Assembly: GCF_016907365.1 (NCBI RefSeq)
Contig: NZ_JAFBBV010000001.1
Span: 3,534,001-3,598,000, forward strand
Source of the DNA: Oerskovia paurometabola
Lineage (GTDB): Bacteria > Actinomycetota > Actinomycetes > Actinomycetales > Cellulomonadaceae
Direction of reading: 5' to 3'
DNA: 64,000 nt
The notes under the pieces were generated by a model, which was not told where the DNA came from, did no database searches, and saw nothing but the letters and a program-made list of their open reading frames with translations. The stretch's first letter is position 1. Every line of letters starts with the position of its first letter. Both the position numbers and the translations under genes were made by a program. Shown here piece after piece: positions 35,901 to 42,895 of the stretch.

Positions 35901-37400
35901 GTGCGTGTAGACGACGCGCAGGAGCCCCGTGACCTCGTCGATCTCGACGATCGGGCGAGTGCCCAGCCGGTCGACCTCGTAGAACGGGTCCCACGTGCCG
36001 TTCGGGCGGCGGACGAGGAGCCCGATGACCGTGGCGCCCTGGGAGTCGTACGACGTCTTGACCGCGGCGTACAGGGTCCCGTCGGACGCGACCGCCACGT
36101 TCATGTGGTCGTCGGCCATGCCGTCGCCGAGGTCCAGGGCCGAGGACTGCGCGGGCTTCTCGTCGGCCGTCCACGTCGCCGGAGCAGCGCCGTCGACGTG
36201 CGTGCGGAAGCCGAAACGCTCGGTGCTCTGGTTGGACCAAAGCACCCCGATCTTCCCGCCCGGCAGAGCCGTGACCATGCCGATGTCGTCGTCCAGGACA
36301 CCCGAGGCCACCGTGACGGGGGCCGAGAACGACGTGTACGGGGAGTCGGCGTAGCGCGCCTGGATGCTCGTGCTCGTGTCCGAGACCAGCCACAGCCGGC
36401 CCGTCGAGTCGACGTCGATCGTGCCCGTCTCGCTGCCCGGCAACGAGACCGGGGTCGCGGTCTGCCGCTGGGACCACGGCTGGTAGGAGCTCGAGGAGGC
36501 GACGTACTCGACCGAGACGAGCGACGTCGTCGGGCCGTGGAGCAGGACGTGCGCGACCTCGCCCACGACCTTGACGTCCGCGCGCACGTCGGTGCGGTCC
36601 GAGATCCGCACGACGTTCGTCCAGGTCCCCGCAGCCTGGTCGTAGCGCCAGACCCACGTCCCCGCGGGGGTCGTGCTCGTCGACGCGAGCGCGGCCCACC
36701 AGGTGTCGTGCGCGAACCACAGCTTGGACTGCGGCTTCTCCCCCGTGTTGCCGCTCAGCGGGACCGCCGTCGTGGTCAGGGCGGTCTCGGCGGCCAGGGC
36801 GCTCGGCCCGCTCGGCATGCTCGGCATGCTGGGCACAGCGTCGAGCGACGACGCGGGCTCCTGCCAGGCCAGCGTCACGAGGCCCGGCTCGCCGGCCTTG
36901 GTACCGACCTCGACGAGGTACTCCTCACCCTCGACCGCGTCGAACGTGACCCGGGAGGTCGAGACGTCGCCGTCGTCGTCGTTGGTCGCGACGACGGTCT
37001 TCGGTGCGGACGCGCGGCGCACCGCGACCGTCGTGTCGAGCTCGCTGCCGCTCGTCGAGAAGCTGATGGGGCCCGACGTCGGAGCCGTCCACCGCCACCA
37101 CAGCGACTTCGCGACGGTCGACGGCGTCTCGGGGCCGGCGCCGTCGGCCGAGAAGTTGGGCGCGACGTCCTGCCCGACCGCCCCGCCGATGGCACGGCTC
37201 TCCGACCGGCTGTCGCCCTCGACGGCGGTCACGGGGACGGGCGTGGGCGATGACGCCGAGGCGGGCCCTCCATCCACCGTCACGACCGACCCGGCCGTGG
37301 CGAGGACGAGCCCGGCGACCACGAGGGGCGCCACGACGCGCGCGATCCTGCGGCGGGCGGTCGGCGGTCGACGGGGCGGGCCGTCGGGGCGTGCCGTCAT
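32967..37400 (-). CDS. Secreted LamG-repeat surface protein
   Basis: A 1,477-residue secreted protein, probably a glycan-binding or adhesive surface protein. A signal peptide with hydrophobic core VVAPLVVAGLVLA ends at SASS. A domain resembling bacterial pre-peptidase C-terminal modules follows (SLWWRWTAPTSG), then a region of about 400 residues with propeller-like repeats. The C-terminal half has three 304-residue units. Each pairs an Ig/cadherin-like linker (GAFTYTPPAGFVG) with a LamG/concanavalin-like domain (SAWVRPE, YVVKKA, YDGQR). No cell-wall sorting signal is visible. The ATG at 37400 with ACAGGA upstream was chosen over an in-frame ATG 46 codons earlier. The DNA repeats make assembly error possible here. 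Confidence 0.88.
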   Translation of the reverse strand: MTARPDGPPRRPPTARRRIARVVAPLVVAGLVLATAGSVVTVDGGPASASSPTPVPVTAVEGDSRSESRAIGGAVGQDVAPNFSADGAGPETPSTVAKSLWWRWTAPTSGPISFSTSGSELDTTVAVRRASAPKTVVATNDDDGDVSTSRVTFDAVEGEEYLVEVGTKAGEPGLVTLAWQEPASSLDAVPSMPSMPSGPSALAAETALTTTAVPLSGNTGEKPQSKLWFAHDTWWAALASTSTTPAGTWVWRYDQAAGTWTNVVRISDRTDVRADVKVVGEVAHVLLHGPTTSLVSVEYVASSSSYQPWSQRQTATPVSLPGSETGTIDVDSTGRLWLVSDTSTSIQARYADSPYTSFSAPVTVASGVLDDDIGMVTALPGGKIGVLWSNQSTERFGFRTHVDGAAPATWTADEKPAQSSALDLGDGMADDHMNVAVASDGTLYAAVKTSYDSQGATVIGLLVRRPNGTWDPFYEVDRLGTRPIVEIDEVTGLLRVVYTHSEVLDDIIEKVTPLASISFSQSATTVLDGTYNNVTGAKQNVPGATLVMAASSSTAGTARLPWVDPRGPVATAGLTATSVGVAATGTLKGSSPVGGALTFEVVAAPSSGTVTVTNPATGAFTYTPAAGFVGATSFTFRVKAGTTWSNVATQSVRVTAVAGARGTWELDEGASVLTADSSGWGFQGTLTGGTSWVTGKAGKAVRLDGSTGRVSVPDADGLDVSSALTVSAWVRPERSATQYVVKKAVSGSADGYELGISSAGKPFLRVNQKTSGDAFRVNATSVLPTNGTTWVHLAGTYDGQRLRIYVDGVEQGSIAGPASVGVNTLPLTIGAQPDGLYPFQGAVDSVRLSDRALTAAQVAELVQGGGPVPTTPVATDGASTTTTGTAVTGTLAGSSPSGGALTFEVVAAPSSGTVTVTNPAAGAFTYTPPAGFVGATSFTFRVKAGTTWSNVATQSVRVTSVAGIRGLWGLDEGTGTTAADSSGWGQTGTLSGGAAWVTGVDGKAVRLDGTAGKVAVPDADGLDVSAALTVSAWVRPERHATQYVVKKAVSGSADGYELGISSAGKPFLRVNQKTSGDAFRVNATSVLPTNGTTWVHLAGTYDGQRLRIYVDGVEQGSIAGPASVGVNTLPLTIGAQPDGLYPFQGAVDQARLYDRALSGAEVQALRQAVQPPAAPPVAQDVSASTVSGTPVTGTLTGSSPSGGTLTFEVVAAPSSGTVALTNPATGAFTYTPPAGFVGTTSFTFRVGANGLWSNVATATVQVAPADGLRGAWDLDEGTGLATADSSGWGNAGALSGGTTWVTAGGRSAVRFDGATGKVTIPDANALDVSTALTVAAWVRPEQVATQYVVKKAAPSATDGFELGLSSAGKAFLRLNQATSGDTFRVNATSTYPSDGTTWVHLVGTYDGQRMRLYVDGVEQGNVAGPAAAGVNTLPLLLGGQPGGTLPLKGAVDGVRLYDRALSATEVATLRTQTPPPA
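33957..34228 (-). repeat. 272-bp exact repeat, copy 1
   Basis: Identical base for base to 34869-35140. After one mismatch at 34229 identity continues for 39 more bases to 34268. This is the middle LamG unit. Confidence 0.95.
34869..35140 (-). repeat. 272-bp exact repeat, copy 2
   Basis: Identical to 33957-34228, offset by 912 bases. This is the first LamG unit in protein order. Confidence 0.95.
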
Positions 37401-37596
37401 GATCGATCCTGTCCGGAGTCCCTGGTGGTGGATCCGTACGCGGCGAGCGACGGCTCGCGACGTACCCCCGGAGCGGCCACCAGGTCCCATCGAACCATCG
37501 GCGCGGAATCCTGCGGAAGGTCGGCGGTCAAAGTTCACCCGGGCGAGAGGCCCCTCCCAGCGCGTCGCAGCCCCGCACGACGAACGAGGTGTGCGT

Positions 37597-37602
37597 TACT
37601 GT
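37597..37602 (+). promoter_or_regulatory. -10 element of leaderless promoter
   Basis: TACTGT ends six bases before the ATG at 37609, with no ribosome site between. It lies in the 208-bp divergent region shared with the LamG gene. Confidence 0.6.
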
Positions 37603-37608
37603 CGCGCC

Positions 37609-38967
37609 ATGAACCGTCCCGGCAGCGACCTCGACCCTGCGCGGACCGAGCCTCCTGCCCGGACGCCCGTCTCCTCCTACGACCCCGCGGACCTGACGTA
37701 CCGGTGGTCGCCCGAGGTCGGGGCGTTCGCCCACCAGTACGACCGCGACCTCCAGCTCCTGGTCGTGTGGTCCGGGGGGCGCACCCACGAGGCGGAGATC
37801 CTCGAGCGCGTCGCGGCCGACTTCACGATCCTCGCGCAGGTCGAGGTCCGGTGGAGCGCCGAGAAGATGGTCAACGACTTCGAGCGGCTCTACGGTCAGA
37901 CGCTGTGGGGCACCTCGCCCAAGCACGAGGAGGTGGGCGACGGCCCGTTCCTCCTGCTGATCCTGGAGGACCACGCCCCGGCCTACTCCTACCGGCAGAA
38001 CGTCACGGGCTACGTCGAGCTCACCAACGTCAACGTCGCACGCGTCAAGGCCGCGGCCCGCGCGCTCACCGGCGGGTACCGCATCCACTCGAGCAACAAC
38101 ATCCGCGAGTTCTTCCGCGACGCGACCCTGGTCCTGGGCCCCGAGCGCCTGCACGAGATCATCGCGCAGGACGGCCCCTCGAGCGGCACCACGGTGCTCG
38201 CGGAGGACGTCGTGGGCAGCCACGGGTGGGACAGCCTCGACCAGGTGTTCCGCACCCTGCGCTGGACGTCCCGGTACGTCGTGCTGCGCAACTTCGACGA
38301 CCTCCCCGGCGCCCTCGAGGACGACCACGAGATCGACGTGCTGTGCGACGACCAGACGGACCTCGCGGCCGTCCTCAACGCGACCGAGGTCTATCCCGGT
38401 CCCGAGGGGGCGCAGTTCCGCACCCTGGTCGGGGGCGAGGAGGTCTTCTTCGACACCCGGTACGTGGGCGACGGCTACCTCGACACCGAGTGGCAGCGCG
38501 AGATCCTCGCGCGCCGCGAGTGGCGGGACGGCCAGGTCGCGGTGCCCCGGCACGACGACCACCTCTTCTCCCTGCTCTACCACGCCAAGGTGCAGAAGCC
38601 CGCCGTCAAGCCCGCCTACGTCGAACGCCTCACGCAGCTCGCCCTCGACGTCGGGCTGCCCGAGCAGGTCGCGCGCACCGTGACGCACGACGCGGTCGCG
38701 GCCTCCCAGCTCGACGGATACCTCGCGGGGCACGGGTTCACGGTGCCGCTGCCCGTCGACCCCGCGGTGCACCGCAACGCCGAGTTCCTCGCGCTCTTCC
38801 GGCTCACGCCGCTCGCCGACCCGCCGCTCAAGGTCGCGACGGCCGAGCTCTGGCAGTCCGCGAAGCGCAGCCCCGTGGCCCGCGCCCTGGGCAGGTCCCG
38901 CGCGGTCCGGGGCGCGTACCACCGGCTGCGTTCCGCGTTCCACGCCCTCAAGGACCGCGGGGCCTGA
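37609..38967 (+). CDS. Polysaccharide-locus protein with nucleotidyltransferase-like domain
   Basis: A 452-residue soluble protein I cannot place in a named family. The N-terminal half has a mixed alpha/beta domain with TILAQVEVRWS, NDFERLYGQ and IHSSNNIREFF. The middle has VVLRNFDDLP followed by HEIDVLCDD, resembling the acidic pair of MNT/LicD-type nucleotidyltransferases, then FFDTRYVGDGYLD and HLFSLLYHAKVQ. Such proteins occur in phosphocholine or phosphosugar decoration of surface glycans, so transfer of a phospho-substituent is possible. The start is leaderless. It is followed after 130 bases by a kinase-like gene, and the two may act in sequence. Confidence 0.75.
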   Translation: MNRPGSDLDPARTEPPARTPVSSYDPADLTYRWSPEVGAFAHQYDRDLQLLVVWSGGRTHEAEILERVAADFTILAQVEVRWSAEKMVNDFERLYGQTLWGTSPKHEEVGDGPFLLLILEDHAPAYSYRQNVTGYVELTNVNVARVKAAARALTGGYRIHSSNNIREFFRDATLVLGPERLHEIIAQDGPSSGTTVLAEDVVGSHGWDSLDQVFRTLRWTSRYVVLRNFDDLPGALEDDHEIDVLCDDQTDLAAVLNATEVYPGPEGAQFRTLVGGEEVFFDTRYVGDGYLDTEWQREILARREWRDGQVAVPRHDDHLFSLLYHAKVQKPAVKPAYVERLTQLALDVGLPEQVARTVTHDAVAASQLDGYLAGHGFTVPLPVDPAVHRNAEFLALFRLTPLADPPLKVATAELWQSAKRSPVARALGRSRAVRGAYHRLRSAFHALKDRGA

Positions 38968-39097
38968 CGGGCGTCTCCCCGCGGATTTCGCCCGCTCTCG
39001 CGGCGTCCTGCCATGGACCGCCCGCAGCGCTCACCGCTACCGTTGCCGGATCGATCGTGGGGGTCCGCGACCGCACACCACCAGTCGAGGAGTCGTC

Positions 39098-39835
39098 ATG
39101 AGCATGCCTGCCGTCCAGGCGGAGGGGCCGCCCCGCTCGCTGGTCCGCAGGGTCGTGGACCGGGCGCGGATGGTCTACATCTTCGGCAGCCCTGTCGGTG
39201 CGACCTTCGTCAAGGCCACCGACCGCTCGGTGACCGTCTACACCACGACCGGCGGGCGACCCACGGTCTCGAAGTACTTCGCCCGCACCCGCGTCGGCAA
39301 GGACGCGTTCCTCGCGGAGAAGGCCACGGGAGACCTCTTCGGCGACCGGCCGTGGCGCATGCCCGTGGTCCGGTGGCACCGTCGCGGGTTCACGGTCCCG
39401 CGCCTGCCGGACGAGTCCCGGCTCGACGTCGCCGGGCAGCAGCTCTCGCGCGAGGACCGGGTCGACCTGGGGGCGTGGACCCTAGACGTCCTGCTCGAGA
39501 TCTACCTCACGGGCAACCTGCACGGCGACCTGCAGCCGCACAACATCTGGATGCTCGACGGCAGGCCCGTCGTGACCGACTTCGAGACCTTCGGGCCGCG
39601 GACGCGGGGCATCCCGTTCCTCGACTCGGGGGACATCACGGGCAACGACCCGCGCCCGCGCGACCGGAGCCTCGACCCGGCCTTCGACCCCGAGGACGAC
39701 TGGTCGTTCCACCACATGCTCGGCGTGAGCCTCCAGGACGCGCTCGACGCCCTCCGGCCCCGGCTCGTCGCCGCGAGCGCCGAGGACCCTGCGGCCCTCG
39801 CGAAGCTCGAGGCGCTCGACGGGGTCCGCACCTAG
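39098..39835 (+). CDS. Kinase-fold protein, probable glycan or lipid-sugar kinase
   Basis: A 245-residue protein with the core of a eukaryotic-type/aminoglycoside-phosphotransferase fold. HGDLQPHN at about 145-152 gives the catalytic Asp and Asn, and VTDFETFG near 163 is the metal-binding DFG-like site. A Lys in VSKYFAR near 58 could be the ATP-binding lysine. The protein is small, closer to WaaP/KdkA-type sugar kinases of lipopolysaccharide than to Ser/Thr kinases. GAGGAG before the ATG supports the start. Next to a nucleotidyltransferase-like protein and a deacetylase, phosphorylation of a surface sugar is the best guess. All key residues appear intact. Confidence 0.78.
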   Translation: MSMPAVQAEGPPRSLVRRVVDRARMVYIFGSPVGATFVKATDRSVTVYTTTGGRPTVSKYFARTRVGKDAFLAEKATGDLFGDRPWRMPVVRWHRRGFTVPRLPDESRLDVAGQQLSREDRVDLGAWTLDVLLEIYLTGNLHGDLQPHNIWMLDGRPVVTDFETFGPRTRGIPFLDSGDITGNDPRPRDRSLDPAFDPEDDWSFHHMLGVSLQDALDALRPRLVAASAEDPAALAKLEALDGVRT

Positions 39836-39869
39836 GCGGGACGCGCACGCGCCCGCCCCGTGGCACCCG

Positions 39870-39875
39870 TAGCAT
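39870..39875 (+). promoter_or_regulatory. Possible -10 element for the deacetylase operon
   Basis: TAGCAT in the 105-bp gap between the kinase-like gene and the NodB gene, about 65 bases ahead of the ATG at 39941. No -35 consensus is seen. Confidence 0.35.
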
Positions 39876-39940
39876 CTGCACCACCCCGCCCGGCCCGTCC
39901 GGCGCGGTCCCCGTCCCGGACGACCAGAGAGGGTCAGCCG

Positions 39941-40783
39941 ATGTCCGAGTCCCTGCCCGGCGGATCCCGTACCGCGGCCCGTCGCGCTCCCCGCGGGATC
40001 GTGGTCCGTCGCCGCGACATCGAGAGCAGGCCCGCGCCCGTGGGGGGCGGGTTCGCGGAGGTCGCGTACACGCGCCTCCCGCTCCCTCGCGCCCTGACGC
40101 GCGCGCTGGGCACGTTCTGCGTCAACACGTCAGACCGGGTCGTGTCGATCACGTACGACGACGGCCCGCACCCCGAGCACACGCCTCGCCTGCTCGACCT
40201 GCTCGCCGCGCGCGGCGAGACCGCGACGTTCTTCGCGCTCGCCCGGCAGGTGCGGGCGCACCCGGAGATCGCCCGCCGCATCCTCGCCGACGGCCACGAG
40301 CTCGCGCTCCACGGGCAGGACCACCGGTCGCTGCTGACGATGGGGGACGCCGAGGCGGTCCGGTACGTGCGGGACGCGAGGGACGAGGTCGAGTCGATCG
40401 TCTCGGCGCCGCTCGTCTCGTTCCGGCCCCCGTACGGCGCGCACACGGTCCGCCAGGCGCACGGCATCGCGGGCCTGGGCATGGACGTGCTCATCTGGTC
40501 GGGCGACGCGTTCGACTGGGTCGACGACGAGGAGGAGCGGATCGCCGAGCGCGCCCTGTCGACGATCTTCCCCGGGAGCATGCTGCTGCTCCACGACGAC
40601 CGGGGCGACCCGGAGACGCTCGGGGACGACGACGTGTTCCCGGCCTTCGACCGTGCCCGGGTCCTGGACCTGCTGCTCGACCGTCTCGCGGCCGACGGCT
40701 ACCGGACCGTGACCGCCCACGACCTGGTGACCACCTACCAGCCTGTCATGAGCATGGCCCGCGAGAGGATGCGTCAGACATGA
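39941..40783 (+). CDS. NodB-type polysaccharide deacetylase
   Basis: A 280-residue carbohydrate esterase of family CE4. The motifs are present in order: SITYDDGPHPEHT near 65 with the catalytic and metal-binding Asp pair, ALHGQDHRSL with the two metal-binding His, FRPPYG, and LLHDD near the end. It would remove N-acetyl or O-acetyl groups from a glycan using a divalent metal. No signal peptide is seen and the N-terminus is basic and polar, so it may act on a cytoplasmic lipid-linked intermediate. AGAGAGGG precedes the ATG. It is joined to the next glycosyltransferase by an ATGA overlap. Confidence 0.92.
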   Translation: MSESLPGGSRTAARRAPRGIVVRRRDIESRPAPVGGGFAEVAYTRLPLPRALTRALGTFCVNTSDRVVSITYDDGPHPEHTPRLLDLLAARGETATFFALARQVRAHPEIARRILADGHELALHGQDHRSLLTMGDAEAVRYVRDARDEVESIVSAPLVSFRPPYGAHTVRQAHGIAGLGMDVLIWSGDAFDWVDDEEERIAERALSTIFPGSMLLLHDDRGDPETLGDDDVFPAFDRARVLDLLLDRLAADGYRTVTAHDLVTTYQPVMSMARERMRQT

Positions 40784-41826
40784 GCACACCCACCGGCGCG
40801 CAGGCCCGCCCGGAGCTCTCGGTGATCATCCCGGCGTACGACGCGCAGGAGACGCTCGGGGTGCAGCTCGGCGCGCTGCTCGCGCAGCGTCCCGCGTGGC
40901 CCTGGGAGGTGATCGTGAGCGACAACGGGTCGAGCGACGGGACCCGTCGGCTCGTCGGGGAGTGGACCGAGCGCATGCCCGAGCTCCGGCTCGTCGACGC
41001 CTCGGCCCGCCGCGGTCCCAGCGCGGCCCGCAACATCGCCGTCGCGCAGGCGAGGGCGCAGGCCCTGGCGTTCTGCGACGCCGACGACATGGTCGCGGAC
41101 GGCTGGGTCGAGGCGATGCACCGCGCGCTGGCCGAGCACGAGTTCGTCGCGGGCCCGTTCGAGGGCTCCCGGCTCAACGCCGGCCTGACGTCGTCGGTCA
41201 CGTGGACGGCCCAGACGGACCGGTTGACGGTCAAGCCCGGGCTGGAGCAGTTCGTCACGGCGGGCTCGGGCAACATGGGCGTGCGCACAGCGGTCTTCGA
41301 CGAGGTCGGGGGCTTCTACGAGGGGGCCCGGACCGCGGAGGACGACGACTTCTGCATCCGGGTCCAGCTCGCGGGCCACGACCTGGTGTTCGACCCGGAC
41401 ATCGTGCTGCACGTCCGGCGCCGCGACGGTCTGCGGAACATCGCCCGGCAGTCCTTCGCGTACGGCGCGGGCGAGCGCTGGCTGAGCCACCGCTACGCGC
41501 TGCTGTACGCGCAGGCTCCGCGCACGACGGGCACCTCCGAGCCCCCTGTCACGGCCGTCGTCGCGGGCTCCGCCCCGGCGGAGAGCGCGCAGCGGGCGGG
41601 CGTCACAGGCAGCCTCGCGGCGGTCGCCCGGCGCGGCCGGGTGTTCGCCGTCCGTGGTGGTTCGTTCGTCCGGAAGGCGCTGCGCAAGGCGTCCACCATC
41701 CGGCGCCCGGGGGACCTCTCCGACCTGGTGTGGCGGCTGGCCTGGAGCGCCGGGTGGAGGTTCGGGCGGGTCCCTGCGGCACCGCCGATCGTCCCGCCGC
41801 CGACCTGGCGGCAGGACGCGTCCTAG
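40780..41826 (+). CDS. GT2 glycosyltransferase
   Basis: A 348-residue GT-A fold enzyme of family GT2. The N-terminus reads LSVIIPAYDAQETL, then VSDNGSSDGT and ARNIAVAQARA, with CDADDM as the DxD metal site near residue 100 and AEDDDFCIR near 190 as the catalytic-base region. The C-terminal 100 residues are polar or basic and may bind membrane. Coupled to the deacetylase by ATGA. It converges on another GT2 gene with a 40-bp gap that contains a 12-bp palindrome (41838-41849) but no clear terminator. Confidence 0.93.
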   Translation: MSTPTGAQARPELSVIIPAYDAQETLGVQLGALLAQRPAWPWEVIVSDNGSSDGTRRLVGEWTERMPELRLVDASARRGPSAARNIAVAQARAQALAFCDADDMVADGWVEAMHRALAEHEFVAGPFEGSRLNAGLTSSVTWTAQTDRLTVKPGLEQFVTAGSGNMGVRTAVFDEVGGFYEGARTAEDDDFCIRVQLAGHDLVFDPDIVLHVRRRDGLRNIARQSFAYGAGERWLSHRYALLYAQAPRTTGTSEPPVTAVVAGSAPAESAQRAGVTGSLAAVARRGRVFAVRGGSFVRKALRKASTIRRPGDLSDLVWRLAWSAGWRFGRVPAAPPIVPPPTWRQDAS

Positions 41827-41866
41827 TCCTTCGTCTCGCCGGCGCCGGCACCCGTCGCCCTGCCCG

Positions 41867-42817
41867 TCACCTGCCGACGGCCCGCCGCACCCGCTCCCGG
41901 ACCCAGTCCAGGGGCGCGAGCGGCGCGAACCGCGCGGCCCAGGTGACGTGGCCGAGCGCGGCGCGGAACCGGCGGGCCGAGATCTCGGCCCGCGCGGCCC
42001 GCGCGGCGCTCCACGCCGCGAAGCGGTCGTTCGCGCGGAGCCGGTCGCGGTAGGCGGCGTCAAGTCCGGCAGGGCCGCCGCGCTCGGCCGCGCGTGCCTG
42101 CGAGCGCCGCTCGCGCAGGATCACCCGGATGCCCGCGGCGAGGTCGCGGTAGGCCCGCGTGGTGTTGCCCGGGTGGTACCGGTAGTCGACGAGGACCTCG
42201 TCGACGAAGACGAACGGCCCGAGCGTCGCGGCCGCGAGGACCAGGTCGAGGTCCTCGCCCTGCCGGTACGCGGGGTCGAACCCGCCCAGGGCGTCGAAGG
42301 CACCGCGGCGGATCACGAGGTTGGGCAGCATGATCCCGGTCCGGCCGCGGACGACGTCCCGTGCGTCGCGGGCCGGGCGCTGGTCGGCGCCCACGAGCTG
42401 CTCGCCCGCCGGGTCGACCGTGCGCATCGCGCAGTAGGAGATCACGGCGTCGGGTCGGGCGGTCAGCGCATCGACCGCGAGGCGCAGCCTGTCGGGGTGC
42501 CAGCGGTCGTCGTCGTCGAGGAATGCGAGCAGTTCGCCCCGGGTGTGCCGGACGCCCGTGTTGCGCGCCGTGGAGACGCCCGACGGGTCCAGGCGCAGGA
42601 CCGTCCCGACCCCCGCTTCCTCGACGAGGCCGCGGATCACGGCCGGGTCGGGCGATCCGTCGTCGACCACGACGAGCTCGACGTGGGGGTAGGTCTGCGC
42701 GGCGACCGAGGCCAGCGCCTCGGCCAGGAACGGCCCGCCCCGGTTGGTGGCGACGACGACGCTCACGAGCGGTGCGGCGACGGCAGCGCCTGCGGCGTCG
42801 GGACCTTCGTCGGGCAC
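41867..42817 (-). CDS. GT2 glycosyltransferase
   Basis: A 316-residue GT2 enzyme with VSVVVATNRGGPFLAEAL, VVDDGSPD, STARNTGVRHTRG and FLDDDDRWHPDRL as the DxD region near 105, then GEDLDLVLAA near 190. The basic C-terminus may contact the membrane. The start is GTG at 42817, chosen because GAGGAG sits at ideal distance; the frame stays open further upstream but without a ribosome site. It is the only minus-strand gene between 37609 and 48659. It is divergent from the GT4-GT2 fusion with 78 bp between starts. Confidence 0.92.
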   Translation of the reverse strand: MPDEGPDAAGAAVAAPLVSVVVATNRGGPFLAEALASVAAQTYPHVELVVVDDGSPDPAVIRGLVEEAGVGTVLRLDPSGVSTARNTGVRHTRGELLAFLDDDDRWHPDRLRLAVDALTARPDAVISYCAMRTVDPAGEQLVGADQRPARDARDVVRGRTGIMLPNLVIRRGAFDALGGFDPAYRQGEDLDLVLAAATLGPFVFVDEVLVDYRYHPGNTTRAYRDLAAGIRVILRERRSQARAAERGGPAGLDAAYRDRLRANDRFAAWSAARAARAEISARRFRAALGHVTWAARFAPLAPLDWVRERVRRAVGR

Positions 42818-42895
42818 GGCGCTCCTCGGTTCGGTCGGGGTGAATTCGGTGAGATCGCAGGGGCCGAGACCCCTCGCTGGTGGACAATCTCCCAC

